Assembly: GCF_003634965.1 (NCBI RefSeq)
Contig: NZ_RBXP01000019.1
Coordinates: 1 to 64,000, forward strand
Source of the DNA: Azonexus fungiphilus
GTDB taxonomy: Bacteria > Pseudomonadota > Gammaproteobacteria > Burkholderiales > Rhodocyclaceae
DNA length: 64,000 bases
Direction: 5' to 3'
Shown: piece after piece, positions 29,204-38,096 of the stretch
Layout of the letters: each line of letters begins with the position of its first letter
Position numbering within the stretch: position 1 is the stretch's first letter
The notes under the pieces: model-generated
The model's input: the letters and a program-made list of their open reading frames with translations, nothing else
The model's database searches: none
What the model was told of the DNA's origin: nothing
Position numbers and translations under genes: made by a program

Positions 29204-29472
29204 ACGACACAAATCGAAAAACCTTTTGTTTTCAGACACTTTTAACTTCCCCCGAGGCTCATCCGGCAAGCGCGACGCAATGCGCACGAATGAATGTTGG
29301 GGAACTATGACAAGCCAGCGTGAAGCCTCCGTTAACTGGGCCCGGGCCGGTCACGGACGCTGGCCGGCATGGCGGCGTTCTCGCCGCCGCCGGATGCGAC
29401 TAGAATTCCTGTTTTGGCGAAGGCGCCGGCGGCAGGCCGGGCCGTTGCAACGTGCAGCCGGGGGGAGCGACG
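29204..29472. promoter_or_regulatory. Divergent region between tpsB and the two-component system
   Basis: 269 bases with no supportable gene. It should contain the leftward tpsBA promoter and the rightward promoter of the response regulator. A good ribosome binding site (GGGGGAGCGACG) precedes the regulator ATG. An AT-rich segment at about 29210-29250 lies just before tpsB. I could not identify a convincing -35/-10 pair. Confidence 0.4.
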
Positions 29473-30135
29473 ATGAGAATATTGCTGGCCGAAGACGATC
29501 CGCTGATCGCCTCGGCGATACTCGCCAGCCTGCGCAAGCTCGATTTCTCGGTGGACTGGGTCGAAGACGGACGCAGCGTCGAAAGTGCCCTGGCCACCTG
29601 CGACTACGGCATGCTGATCCTCGACCTCGGCCTGCCGGGCGTCGACGGGCTGGAAATCCTCGAGCGGATGAAGCGCGCCGAAAAACAGACGCCGGTGCTC
29701 ATCATCACCGCCCGCGGCGGCGTCGAGGACCGGGTCGGCGGCCTCAACGCCGGTGCCGACGACTATCTGGTCAAGCCGTTCAGCCTCGAGGAGCTGGTCG
29801 CCCGCGTCTTCGCGCTGCGCCGGCGCACCCAGGGCTGGAGCAGCAGCGAGTTGCGCCTGGGCAAGCTGGCGGTTGACCCGCGCAAGCGTCAGGTCCGCCT
29901 CGACGAGCAGGAAATCCACCTGTCCGACCGCGAGTTCCGGCTGCTGATGGCGCTGATCGAGGTGCCCGGCCAGGTCCTCAGCATCACCCAGCTCGAGGAA
30001 AGGCTCTACGGCTGGGGCGAGGAAATCGCCAGCAACTCGATCGAGGTCCAGCTCCACCGCCTGCGCAAGAAACTCGGCAAGGACTGGATCCGCAACATCC
30101 GCGGCATCGGCTTCAAGCTGGTCGAAGCCGCGTGA
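29473..30135 (+). CDS. OmpR-family response regulator, QseB/PmrA-like
   Basis: 220 residues. The receiver domain has acidic residues E7, D8 and D9, phosphoacceptor D51 (LILDLGLPG), T79 and K101 (LVKPF). The winged-helix output domain (about 125-220) includes LSDREFRLLMALIEVPGQVL, SNSIEVQLHRLRKKL and IRNIRGIGFKL. The ATG was chosen for its GGGGGAG ribosome binding site over an upstream GTG. The stop overlaps the kinase GTG start (GTGA). Neighbours suggest control of the adjacent symporter operon, the divergent tpsBA genes, or both; that is inference. Confidence 0.93.
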   Translation: MRILLAEDDPLIASAILASLRKLDFSVDWVEDGRSVESALATCDYGMLILDLGLPGVDGLEILERMKRAEKQTPVLIITARGGVEDRVGGLNAGADDYLVKPFSLEELVARVFALRRRTQGWSSSELRLGKLAVDPRKRQVRLDEQEIHLSDREFRLLMALIEVPGQVLSITQLEERLYGWGEEIASNSIEVQLHRLRKKLGKDWIRNIRGIGFKLVEAA

Positions 30136-31451
30136 ATTCGATCCTCACCCGGCTGCTCGCCTGGCAGATCGGCACGCTGATCGTCACCGCCGCCTTCATC
30201 ACCGCACTGACCTACCAGCTGACCTGGAGCGAGTTCAGCCGCGACCGCGACCTCTCGCTCGAGCAGGTGGCCTGGGCGGTGATGCGCCACCACGGCATGC
30301 ACCCGGAGATCTACGACCTGTCGCAGCGCCATCTGAGCATCATCAGCCAGGTCTGGGATGCCGACGGCAGGCTCGTCTTCGCCTCCCGGCCCGACCTGCC
30401 GATGCCGCGCCAGAAACCGGGGCTGAGCACCTTCGAATGGCAGGGCGAAGAGTGGCACGCGATGGTCGTCAGCGACCGCGGCGTCACCGTCCAGGTCGGC
30501 AACCAGGCGAACGCCCGGGCGCTGTGGTTCCGCGAGTTCGGCGCCTCGCTGATCGTGCCCTTCTCGGTGCTGGTGATCATCATGGGCAGTTTCATCGCCA
30601 TCGCCGCGACCCAGGCCTTCCAGCCGCTGCGCCAGTTGCGCCAGGAAATCCAGCGGCGCAACCCGGAATTCCTGTCGCCGCTGTCGCGCAGCCAGTACCC
30701 GGACGAGATGCTGGTCATCGTCGATGCCCTCAACGACATGCTGACCCGCCTCGACCAGGCTTTCCTCGCCCGCCAGCGCTTCATCGCCGACGCCGCCCAC
30801 GAGTTGCGCACGCCGCTGACGGCGCTGCAGCTCAATGCCGACATCGCCCTCGGCGAACCCGAGGGACGCACCCGCGACGAGGCCCTGGAAAACCTCCGTC
30901 GCGGCGTCGAGCGCGCCACCCATCTGGTCAACCAGTTGCTGCACCTGGCCCGTTTCGATCCGCAGTTTGCCGCCCAGCGCCACTGGTCCACGGTCGACCT
31001 CGCCGAACTGGCAAAAACCGAAATCATCGAACACGACGTCCTCGCCGCCGCCAAGCAGATCGACCTCGGCCTCGCCGTCGACGGCGACGGCTGCATCGAG
31101 GGCGACCGCGAGGCGCTGCGCATCGTCCTCTCCAACCTGATCGACAACGCCATCCGCTACACCCCGGCCGGCGGCTGCATCGACGTCCGCGTCGCCGGCG
31201 ACGCCGGCACGGTGACGATCACGGTCGAGGACGACGGCCCAGGCATCCCGGTCGCCGAACGCGAACGGGTGTTCGAGGCCTTCTGCCGCCTGACCAGCTC
31301 GATCCCCGGCAGCGGCCTCGGCCTGGCGATCACCCGCGAAATCGTCCGCCAGCACCGCGGCCGGATCACCCTCGACACGGCGCCGGGCGGCGGCCTGAGC
31401 GCCGCCGTCGAGCTGCCGCGCAAACCGGCCAACCACATCCGGACGTCTTAA
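30132..31451 (+). CDS. Sensor histidine kinase, QseC-like
   Basis: 439 residues, GTG start overlapping the regulator stop by four bases. Transmembrane helices lie at about 8-30 (LAWQIGTLIVTAAFITALTY) and 143-165 (LIVPFSVLVIIMGSFIAIAA), enclosing a ~110-residue periplasmic sensor. A HAMP-like stretch follows, then the H-box with H223 (FIADAAHELRTPL), the N-box (NLIDNAIRYTP), G1 (DDGPGIP) and G2 (GSGLGLAI). It should autophosphorylate and pass phosphate to the regulator encoded just upstream. The signal is not predictable from sequence. Confidence 0.93.
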   Translation: MNSILTRLLAWQIGTLIVTAAFITALTYQLTWSEFSRDRDLSLEQVAWAVMRHHGMHPEIYDLSQRHLSIISQVWDADGRLVFASRPDLPMPRQKPGLSTFEWQGEEWHAMVVSDRGVTVQVGNQANARALWFREFGASLIVPFSVLVIIMGSFIAIAATQAFQPLRQLRQEIQRRNPEFLSPLSRSQYPDEMLVIVDALNDMLTRLDQAFLARQRFIADAAHELRTPLTALQLNADIALGEPEGRTRDEALENLRRGVERATHLVNQLLHLARFDPQFAAQRHWSTVDLAELAKTEIIEHDVLAAAKQIDLGLAVDGDGCIEGDREALRIVLSNLIDNAIRYTPAGGCIDVRVAGDAGTVTITVEDDGPGIPVAERERVFEAFCRLTSSIPGSGLGLAITREIVRQHRGRITLDTAPGGGLSAAVELPRKPANHIRTS

Positions 31452-31463
31452 GTCGTTTGTAAG
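31447..31463 (-). promoter_or_regulatory. Candidate OmpR-type direct-repeat operator
   Basis: On the minus strand the sequence reads CTTAC-N6-CTTAAG, two CTTA half-sites with 11-base periodicity, like the tandem half-sites bound by PmrA/QseB-type regulators. It overlaps the kinase stop and lies about 70 bases before the DUF485 gene. No binding data; inference from pattern only. Confidence 0.3.
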
Positions 31464-31530
31464 GTCGACTCACCGATGATGAAAGCGTTGCAGTAAAGGC
31501 AACCGCTACAACAACGTGAGGAGGTAGACC

Positions 31531-31839
31531 ATGTCCCAAGAGATTTACGCCCGCATACGGGCCAATCCCAAGTACCAGCAACTGAAAGACACCCGCAATG
31601 CGTACGGCTGGGTGATGACGATCATCATGCTCGTCGTCTATTACGGCTACATCGCGCTGATCGCCTTCGACAAGGAATTCCTGGCGGCACCGCTGAGCGC
31701 CAGCGGCGTGACCACGCTCGGCATCCCCATCGGCGTCGGCGTCATCGCGTTCACGATCATCATCACCGGCATCTACGTCCGCCGTGCCAACGGCGAGTTC
31801 GACAAGCTCAAGGCCGAGATCATCAAGGAGGTGCAGTAA
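31531..31839 (+). CDS. yjcH: DUF485 family inner membrane protein (YjcH-like)
   Basis: 102 residues with two membrane helices (about 25-50, [20 protein letters not shown], and 62-88, [20 protein letters not shown]) and charged ends. DUF485 proteins are nearly always encoded immediately before ActP-type acetate symporters; here the stop codon overlaps the actP ATG (TAATG). Its exact role beside the symporter is not established. A strong ribosome binding site (GAGGAGGTAGACC) precedes the ATG. Confidence 0.9.
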   Translation: MSQEIYARIRANPKYQQLKDTRNAYGWVMTIIMLVVYYGYIALIAFDKEFLAAPLSASGVTTLGIPIGVGVIAFTIIITGIYVRRANGEFDKLKAEIIKEVQ

Positions 31840-33599
31840 TGCGTGACCTGACCAAGCAACTGTTCGGCGCGCTGGCCCTGCTCGCCGTCGCCGGTGCGGC
31901 CTTCGCCGCCGGCGCCGACCTCGGCCAGGCCGAGAAGCAGGCGACCAACTGGACCGCCATCATCATGTTTGCCGTCTTCGTTGCCGGCACCCTCTACATC
32001 ACCAAGTGGGCCGCTGCCAAGACCAAGTCGGCCGCCGACTTCTACACCGCCGGCGGTGGCATCACCGGCTTCCAGAACGGCCTGGCCATCGCCGGCGACT
32101 ACATGTCGGCCGCTTCCTTCCTGGGTATTTCGGCCGCGGTCATGGCCAACGGCTACGACGGCCTGATCTACTCGATCGGCTTCCTCGTCGGCTGGCCGAT
32201 CATCACCTTCCTGATGGCGGAGCGCCTGCGCAACCTCGGCAAGTTCACCTTCGCCGACGTCGCCGCCTACCGCTTCCAGCAGACCCCGATCCGCGCCTTT
32301 GCCGCCACCGGCACGCTGGTCGTCGTCGCCTTCTACCTGATCGCCCAGATGGTCGGTGCCGGCCAGCTGATCAAGCTGCTGTTCGGCCTCGAGTACTGGA
32401 TGGCGGTGGTCATCGTCGGCGTGCTGATGATGGTCTACGTGCTCTTCGGCGGCATGACCGCAACCACCTGGGTGCAGATCATCAAGGCGATCCTGCTCCT
32501 CGCCGGCGCCTCGTTCATGGCCTTCATGGTGCTGCTGCACTTCGGCTTCAGCCCGGAAGCGATGTTCGCTGAAGCGGTCAAGATCAAGACCGAACTCGCC
32601 GCCAAGGGCCTGATCGCCGACGCCGTCAAGGCCGGCGCCGATGCCGCCACGGTCGACGTGACTGCCGCTGCCGCCGCCAAGGGTCTTTCGATCATGGGCC
32701 CGGGCAACTTCGTCAAGGATCCGATCTCCGCCATTTCCTTCGGCATGGCGCTGATGTTCGGTACCGCCGGCCTGCCGCACATCCTGATGCGCTTCTTCAC
32801 CGTGCCGGATGCCAAGGAAGCCCGCAAGTCGGTGTTCTGGGCGACCACCTGGATCGGCTACTTCTACATCCTGACCTTCATCATCGGCTTCGGCGCCATC
32901 ACCTTCGTGCTGACCAACCCGCAGTTCCTGGACGCCAAGGGAGCCCTGCTCGGCGGCGGCAACATGGCGGCCATCCACCTGGCCAATGCGGTCGGCGGCA
33001 ACGTCTTCCTCGGCTTCATCTCCGCGGTTGCCTTCGCCACCATCCTGGCCGTGGTTGCCGGTCTGACCCTGTCGGGCGCTTCCGCCGTGTCGCATGACCT
33101 GTACGCCACCGTGTTCAAGGAAGGCAAGGCCGATTCCGCCGCCGAACTGCGCGTCTCCCGGATCACCACGCTGGTCCTCGGTGCCGTCGCCGTCGTGCTG
33201 GGGATCGCCTTCGAGAAGCAGAACATCGCCTTCATGGTCTCGCTGGCCTTCGCCATCGCCGCCTCGGCCAACTTCCCGGTGCTCTTCATGTCGGTGCTGT
33301 GGAAGAACTGCACGACCAAGGGTGCGGTCATCGGCGGCTTCCTCGGCCTGATCTCCTCGGTCGGCCTGACCGTCGTCTCGCCGTCGATCTGGGAAGCCGT
33401 GCTCGGCAATCCGAAGGGCTCCGCCCTGTTCCCCTACACCTCGCCGGCCCTGTTCTCGATGACCATCGGCTTCGTCGGCATCTGGCTGTTCTCGATCCTC
33501 GACAACAGCGAGCAGGCGAAGAAGGAACGCGCTGCCTACCTCGACCAGGAAGTCCGCTCCGAAACGGGCGTTGGTGCAGCCGGCGCCAGCGGCCACTGA
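31839..33599 (+). CDS. actP: Cation/acetate symporter, sodium:solute symporter family
   Basis: 586 residues. Starts with a hydrophobic leader ([20 protein letters not shown]) followed by about 13 membrane helices. Family features visible: [33 protein letters not shown] (core helix 1), [18 protein letters not shown] and [20 protein letters not shown] cytoplasmic insert (about 250-285) is alanine- and lysine-rich. ActP takes up acetate and other short carboxylates with a cation. Co-transcribed with the DUF485 gene and ended by a strong terminator. Acetate is the family substrate; not proven here. Confidence 0.92.
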   Translation: MRDLTKQLFGALALLAVAGAAFAAGADLGQAEKQATNWTAIIMFAVFVAGTLYITKWAAAKTKSAADFYTAGGGITGFQNGLAIAGDYMSAASFLGISAAVMANGYDGLIYSIGFLVGWPIITFLMAERLRNLGKFTFADVAAYRFQQTPIRAFAATGTLVVVAFYLIAQMVGAGQLIKLLFGLEYWMAVVIVGVLMMVYVLFGGMTATTWVQIIKAILLLAGASFMAFMVLLHFGFSPEAMFAEAVKIKTELAAKGLIADAVKAGADAATVDVTAAAAAKGLSIMGPGNFVKDPISAISFGMALMFGTAGLPHILMRFFTVPDAKEARKSVFWATTWIGYFYILTFIIGFGAITFVLTNPQFLDAKGALLGGGNMAAIHLANAVGGNVFLGFISAVAFATILAVVAGLTLSGASAVSHDLYATVFKEGKADSAAELRVSRITTLVLGAVAVVLGIAFEKQNIAFMVSLAFAIAASANFPVLFMSVLWKNCTTKGAVIGGFLGLISSVGLTVVSPSIWEAVLGNPKGSALFPYTSPALFSMTIGFVGIWLFSILDNSEQAKKERAAYLDQEVRSETGVGAAGASGH

Positions 33600-33637
33600 G
33601 CCAGTATCGACAAGAACAACACTGCTTCAATCTTCAA

Positions 33638-33661
33638 GGGGAACTTCGGTTCCCCTTTTTT
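33638..33661 (+). terminator. Rho-independent terminator after actP
   Basis: A seven-base stem GGGGAAC/GTTCCCC closed by a TTCG tetraloop is followed by six T residues. Confidence 0.95.
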
Positions 33662-33803
33662 ATTCCGGCTTGCGCTTTGTTTAACAAATTACGTTTAGTC
33701 AAACTTTGTCAGTCAGCTGTAAGTTTGGAAACACAAACTCCAGATCGTGGTGGTGAGGTAAGGCTACGACCCACCCGTTCAAATTTTCTGGAGGAGACAA
33801 ACA

Positions 33804-34058
33804 ATGAACGATCAAGGCAAGGCCTATTGGTCAGCCACGCTCGGACTGCTGGGAAAAATCCTGGTGATCTGGTTCGTGTGCTCGTTCGGTGCCGGCATCA
33901 TGTTTGCCGATGCGCTGAACAGCATCAAACTCGGGGGTTACCCGCTGGGCTTCTTCTTTGCCCACCAGGGTTCGATCTACATCTTCATTGCCCTGATCTT
34001 TTATTACGCCAAGGCAATGGGCAACCTCGACCGCAAGTTCGACGTGCACGAAGACTAA
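33804..34058 (+). CDS. DUF4212 small subunit of a solute symporter
   Basis: 84 residues with two helices (about 12-36, LLGKILVIWFVCSFGAGIMF, and 47-70, PLGFFFAHQGSIYIFIALIF) and a charged C-terminus (DRKFDVHED). This is the small membrane partner found directly upstream of VC_2705-type sodium:solute symporters. Nine bases separate it from that gene. The ribosome binding site GGAGGAGACAAACA is strong. Its job in the complex is not known. Confidence 0.9.
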   Translation: MNDQGKAYWSATLGLLGKILVIWFVCSFGAGIMFADALNSIKLGGYPLGFFFAHQGSIYIFIALIFYYAKAMGNLDRKFDVHED

Positions 34059-34067
34059 GGAGCCAGC

Positions 34068-35924
34068 ATGGATCTGCAAACTATGACTTACCTGGTGGTC
34101 GGCGCGTCCTTCGCGCTGTACATCGGGATCGCGATCTGGGCACGTGCCGGTAGCACGTCCGAGTTCTACGCTGCCGGCGGCAGCGTCCACCCGATCACCA
34201 ACGGCATGGCCACGGCCGCCGACTGGATGTCGGCAGCCTCGTTCATCTCGATGGCCGGCCTGATCGCCAACATGGGCTACGGTGGTGGCCTGTTCCTGAT
34301 GGGCTGGACCGGCGGCTACGTTCTGCTGGCGATGCTGCTCGCCCCGTACCTGCGCAAGTTCGGCAAGTTCACGGTGCCGCAGTTCATCGGCGACCGCTTC
34401 TACTCGCAAACCGCTTCGACGGTGGCGGTGATCTGTCTGCTGACCGCATCGATCACCTACATCATCGGCCAGATGACCGGCGTCGGCGTTGCCTTCTCCC
34501 GCTTCCTCGGCGTCTCCAGCGACACCGGCATCTACATCGGCATGGGCATCGTCTTCGCCTACGCCGTGTTCGGCGGCATGAAGGGCATCACCTACACCCA
34601 GGTCGCCCAGTACATCGTGCTGATCCTGGCCTACACGGTTCCGGCCATCTTCATCTCGCTGCAACTGACTGGCAACCCGATCCCGCAACTGGGCCTCGGT
34701 TCGTCGATTGCCGGCACCGACATCTCCCTGCTGCAGAAGCTCGACCAGGTCGTCACCGACCTCGGCTTCGGCCAATACACGACCTCGGTTCCGGGTTCCA
34801 CCCTGAACATGTTCGTGTACACGATGTCGCTGATGATCGGTACCGCCGGTCTGCCGCACGTCATCATGCGCTTCTTCACGGTGGCCAAGGTTTCCGACGC
34901 CCGCTCGTCGGCCGGCTGGGCCCTGGTCTTCATCGCCCTGCTGTACACCACCGCCCCGGCGGTCGGCGCGATGGCCAAGCTGAACCTGCATGGCACGGTC
35001 AACACCGCGGTCGGCCTGGAAACGGCTGCCGATGGCTCGATGAAGGTCAATGCCGACGTCGTCAAGGCCAAGGCTGATGTCTATGCCGCCGAAGCCTCGC
35101 TGGAATACGACAAGCGTCCGGAATGGATGAAGCGCTGGGAAAAGACCGGCCTGCTCAAGTTCGAGGACAAGAACGGCGACGGTCGCATCCAGTACTACAA
35201 CGACAAGACCAAGAGCGCCGACGCCAAGGCCAAGGCCGAAGCCGCCGGCTGGAAGGGCAACGAACTGACGGTCAACGCCGACATCATCGTGCTCGCCAAC
35301 CCGGAAATCGCCCTGCTGCCGAACTGGGTCATCGCCCTGGTTGCTGCCGGTGGCCTGGCTGCCGCGCTGTCGACCGCTGCCGGTCTGCTGATGGCGATCT
35401 CCGCTGCCGTCTCGCATGACCTGGTCAAGGGCGTGTTCATGCCGAACATCTCGGAAAAGAACGAGCTGCTCGCTGGCAAGATCTCGATGGCTGTCGCCAT
35501 CGTCATCGCCGGTTACCTCGGCCTCAACCCGCCGGGCTTCGCTGCCGGTACGGTTGCCCTGGCCTTCGGTATCGCCGCTGGCTCGCTGTTCCCCGCCATC
35601 ATGATGGGCATCTTCTCCAAGAAGATGAACAAGGAAGGCGCCATCGCCGGCATGCTCGCCGGTCTGGCAGTGGTGCTGTTCTACGTGTTCGCACACAAGG
35701 GCATCTTCTTCATCAAGGGAACCGACTTCGTCGACATGATCGGCGGTCCGAACAGCTTCTTCGGCATCACGCCGGAAGCCTTCGGTGCGATCGGTGCGCT
35801 GGTCAACTTCGCTGTTGCCTTCGTGGTCGACAAGATGACCAAGGAACCGCCGGAGCACATCCAGCACATGGTCGAAAACGTCCGCATCCCGCGCGGCGCC
35901 AAGGCTGTCGATGGCGCTCACTAA
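34068..35924 (+). CDS. Sodium:solute symporter, VC_2705 subfamily
   Basis: 618 residues, about 13 helices. Family motifs: TSEFYAAGGSVHPITNGMAT, ADWMSAASFISMAGLIANMG, YAVFGGMKGITYTQVAQY and IGTAGLPHVIMRFFTVAKV. Compared with ActP it has an extra hydrophilic insert (about 325-405) containing DKNGDGRI at residues 367-374, a calcium EF-hand-like loop. It is likely an organic acid transporter (acetate, propionate or pyruvate class); the substrate cannot be read from sequence. Together with the DUF4212 gene it forms a second small-plus-large symporter module directly after yjcH-actP. Confidence 0.9.
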   Translation: MDLQTMTYLVVGASFALYIGIAIWARAGSTSEFYAAGGSVHPITNGMATAADWMSAASFISMAGLIANMGYGGGLFLMGWTGGYVLLAMLLAPYLRKFGKFTVPQFIGDRFYSQTASTVAVICLLTASITYIIGQMTGVGVAFSRFLGVSSDTGIYIGMGIVFAYAVFGGMKGITYTQVAQYIVLILAYTVPAIFISLQLTGNPIPQLGLGSSIAGTDISLLQKLDQVVTDLGFGQYTTSVPGSTLNMFVYTMSLMIGTAGLPHVIMRFFTVAKVSDARSSAGWALVFIALLYTTAPAVGAMAKLNLHGTVNTAVGLETAADGSMKVNADVVKAKADVYAAEASLEYDKRPEWMKRWEKTGLLKFEDKNGDGRIQYYNDKTKSADAKAKAEAAGWKGNELTVNADIIVLANPEIALLPNWVIALVAAGGLAAALSTAAGLLMAISAAVSHDLVKGVFMPNISEKNELLAGKISMAVAIVIAGYLGLNPPGFAAGTVALAFGIAAGSLFPAIMMGIFSKKMNKEGAIAGMLAGLAVVLFYVFAHKGIFFIKGTDFVDMIGGPNSFFGITPEAFGAIGALVNFAVAFVVDKMTKEPPEHIQHMVENVRIPRGAKAVDGAH

Positions 35925-35941
35925 GCAGTAATGCGGTAAGC

Positions 35942-36006
35942 TTCCCCGTCCGCATGACGGACGGGGAATTTCGAAACCCCGTTGGCGTCGTCGGCGGGGT
36001 TTTTTA
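35942..36006 (+). terminator. Double terminator after the second symporter
   Basis: Two hairpins in series: an 11-base stem TTCCCCGTCCG/CGGACGGGGAA at 35942-35968, then AAACCCCG/CGGGGTTT at 35974-36002 with a run of T. The first may fold as an attenuator; the second has the classic T-tract. Confidence 0.85.
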
Positions 36007-36051
36007 TTGAAATGCCGGACTCACCGGCCCGTGGAAGCACCGAGGTTTCAT

Positions 36052-36459
36052 ATGGTATTCAATGTCCATGTTGCGCTCACCTGGATCCTGTTCCTGGCGC
36101 TTTTCCCGATGGCCTTCTTCTGGTTGCGCCGCGCCTGGCGCATCGCCATCAACAAGGATTTCTCGGAAGTCGCCCTCAAGCATGGCGAGCCGCCACCGAA
36201 TCCGGAAAAATGGGCGCCTTACGAAGCAGTGATCAATCTCGTCGCCGGCAGCATCGCGCTGGCGGTAATCGCCGGGGTCATTGCCGGCGAACTCGACTAC
36301 GACACCTGGATGGCGATTGCCGGCAGCACCATCTGGTGCAAGTTCTTCCTGGGCTTCGCCCTGAGCCGCCAGGCTCACCCGATGAATCTGCCCGGCTTCC
36401 TGCAGCGCAGGATCAGTTTCAGGCCGCAGAAACCGGCAGCCGACGGCGAGGAAAAGTAA
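36052..36459 (+). CDS. Small inner membrane protein of unknown function
   Basis: 135 residues. Two hydrophobic segments: about 4-25 (NVHVALTWILFLALFPMAFF) and 64-90 (AVINLVAGSIALAVIAGVIA). A third weaker one lies near 95-112. The N-terminal helix is followed by WLRRAWRIAI and the tail is basic (RRISFRPQKP). I do not recognise the family. The ATG has GAGG upstream; a TTG 15 codons earlier would overlap the terminator T-tract and is unlikely. It lies just after the symporter terminator and converges with ubiC, so read-through expression with the symporter is possible. Confidence 0.7.
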   Translation: MVFNVHVALTWILFLALFPMAFFWLRRAWRIAINKDFSEVALKHGEPPPNPEKWAPYEAVINLVAGSIALAVIAGVIAGELDYDTWMAIAGSTIWCKFFLGFALSRQAHPMNLPGFLQRRISFRPQKPAADGEEK

Positions 36460-36470
36460 GCCGCAGCCGA

Positions 36471-36983
36471 TCAGACCGGTGCTGGCAGCTCCCGAAGAAA
36501 CACCTCGGTCACGAGAACGCTGCTGCCACCGAGATGATGGCGCGAACGCCTGGCCCAGTAGCTGGCCGCCTCGCCCGCTACCTCGCAGACCCTGCGATGC
36601 AGGGGATGGCCACGCTCGATACGGAGAAACTCGATCGGGCCGCGCCGGAACCCCGGGTAGGTAAATAGCAGCGAGCCCAAGGAACGGCTGCCGAGACGCC
36701 CGAACCAGCGGCCGAGCCGGCCGCTTCTGACGGTCGACAGCACGCTGTGGGCAAAAACCACGGCCACACCGTCACATTCCAGCAGCACTTCACGAACGGG
36801 CAAGCGCCCCTGGGCGGCGTCATCGGCAAGCGGACGAAAGCGCCCCTGGCGCAAGACGCGCACCCGGAACCCGCGACAGTGACGCAAACAGCGTGCCGTC
36901 AGCGAGTCCGGCTCGAGCAGCCACTCGCGCAAGGGCGCAGCCGGCCCGTGCGCCGGCAAGCGCGACCGCCAAACCGACCGCAT
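36471..36983 (-). CDS. ubiC: Chorismate--pyruvate lyase
   Basis: 170 residues. Removes pyruvate from chorismate to give 4-hydroxybenzoate, the first committed step of ubiquinone synthesis. Family pattern visible: LREWLLEPDSLTARCLRHC, LPVREVLLECDGVAVVFAHS (active-site arginine region), RSLGSLLFTYPGFRRGPIEF, YWARRSRHHLGGSSVLVTEV and FLRELP with the conserved glutamate. The ATG overlaps the DUF192 stop by one base (TGATG); the longer open frame reads out of phase through that gene and is not real. It is last in an rluE-DUF192-ubiC operon. Confidence 0.85.
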   Translation of the reverse strand: MRSVWRSRLPAHGPAAPLREWLLEPDSLTARCLRHCRGFRVRVLRQGRFRPLADDAAQGRLPVREVLLECDGVAVVFAHSVLSTVRSGRLGRWFGRLGSRSLGSLLFTYPGFRRGPIEFLRIERGHPLHRRVCEVAGEAASYWARRSRHHLGGSSVLVTEVFLRELPAPV

Positions 36984-37426
36984 CAGCGTGGCTGCGGCGC
37001 GCGCTCGAGGCCGCGCAGCTTGCTGCCCGGGGCGATGCCGCGCTGGGCGAACCAGCCGCGATTCATTTCCAGCGCGTAACGCGCTGGGCGACGGGCGCAG
37101 TGGTTGTCCTCGGTCTGCGGCGCCATCTCCTCGATGTTGATGATTCGCCCCTCGCCGTCGATGAAGGCCACCGACAGCGGCAGCAGCGTGTTGCGCATCC
37201 ACATGCAGTGGGTGTTCTCCTGCGGGAAGACGAAGAGCATGCCGCGCTGCGGCGGCATCGACTGGCGATGCATCAGGCCGACCTGGCGATGCCGGTCCTG
37301 CGCCGCGACTTCCGCCTCGATGCGGTGAAAGCCGGCACCGAGCTCGATCACCGGCAGCGTCTCCTGCGCCATCGGCGCCCCCGTCAACAGGGCCGCACAG
37401 AGGCCGGCCAGCCATTTCACCTGCAT
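36983..37426 (-). CDS. DUF192 family secreted protein
   Basis: 147 residues with an N-terminal signal peptide (MQVKWLAGLCAALLTGAPMAQ). The DUF192 core is clear: VGLMHRQSMPPQRGMLFVFP, HCMWMRNTLLPLSVAFID, GRIINIEEMAPQTEDNHC and ARYALEMNRGWFAQRGIAPG. Function is unknown; structures of the family show a beta-barrel. It begins one base after the rluE stop and overlaps ubiC, so all three are probably one transcript. Confidence 0.92.
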   Translation of the reverse strand: MQVKWLAGLCAALLTGAPMAQETLPVIELGAGFHRIEAEVAAQDRHRQVGLMHRQSMPPQRGMLFVFPQENTHCMWMRNTLLPLSVAFIDGEGRIINIEEMAPQTEDNHCARRPARYALEMNRGWFAQRGIAPGSKLRGLERAPQPR

Positions 37427-37993
37427 TCAATCACCTCGCAAATCATCGATCGTTCCTTCCAGCAGCCGCCACTCGCCGAGCCCCAGCCCGGCCACCGAGA
37501 GCCGGCCGACCGCCGCCCGCACCAGGCGCAGCACAGGATACCCGATCGCCGCGCACATCCGCCGCACCTGGCGGTTCTTGCCCTCGGCGATGCGGATTTC
37601 CAGCCACGCGGTCGGAATCGCCGCCCGGTAGCGGATCGGCGGGTCGCGCTGCCAGAGGCCGGGCGGCTCGTCGATGCGCCTGACCTGGGCCGGTTGCGCG
37701 GTGAAATCGGAGAGCCGGATGCCGGCGCGCAGGCGCTCGAGATCGGCTTCCGCCGGCTCGCCCTCGACCTGCGCCCAGTAGGTCTTGACCAGTTTGTGCT
37801 TCGGCTCCGCGATGCGCGCCTGCAGGCGCCCGTCGTCGGTGAGCAGGAGCAGTCCCTCGCTGTCGGCGTCGAGGCGGCCGGCGACGTAGACATCCTTCAG
37901 CGAAATGAACTCGCCGAGCCCACGCCAGCGTCCTTCCGGCGTAAACTGGCTGAGCACGCCGTAAGGCTTGTTGAAAATCACGATTTTCGCCAC
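37427..37993 (-). CDS. rluE: 23S rRNA pseudouridine synthase, RluE type
   Basis: 188 residues from a GTG (VAKIVIFNKPYGVLSQFTPE); the in-frame extension upstream shows no family similarity. Converts a uridine in 23S rRNA (U2457 in E. coli) to pseudouridine. The catalytic aspartate is in AGRLDADSEGLLLLTDDG. Other family motifs: LVKTYWAQVEG, EGKNRQVRRMCAAIGYPVLR and LRLVRAAVG. No S4 domain is present, consistent with RluE rather than RluB or RsuA. First gene of the rluE-DUF192-ubiC unit, divergent from the cyanophycin locus. Confidence 0.93.
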   Translation of the reverse strand: MAKIVIFNKPYGVLSQFTPEGRWRGLGEFISLKDVYVAGRLDADSEGLLLLTDDGRLQARIAEPKHKLVKTYWAQVEGEPAEADLERLRAGIRLSDFTAQPAQVRRIDEPPGLWQRDPPIRYRAAIPTAWLEIRIAEGKNRQVRRMCAAIGYPVLRLVRAAVGRLSVAGLGLGEWRLLEGTIDDLRGD

Positions 37994-38096
37994 GTCGACC
38001 GGACAAGGAATTAAAGTCGCGATTTTACGGCAGGCGACGGTCAACCGTCCGCCCGCCGACACGTTAAAGCCCACTCCTCGCCCCTACGAGACCCTG

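Noticed and set aside
36984..37430. N-terminal extension of ubiC to a 319-residue protein
   Set aside because: The extra 149 residues are read out of phase through the DUF192 gene and are R/A/G-rich. The overlap start at 36983 gives a normal-length UbiC.
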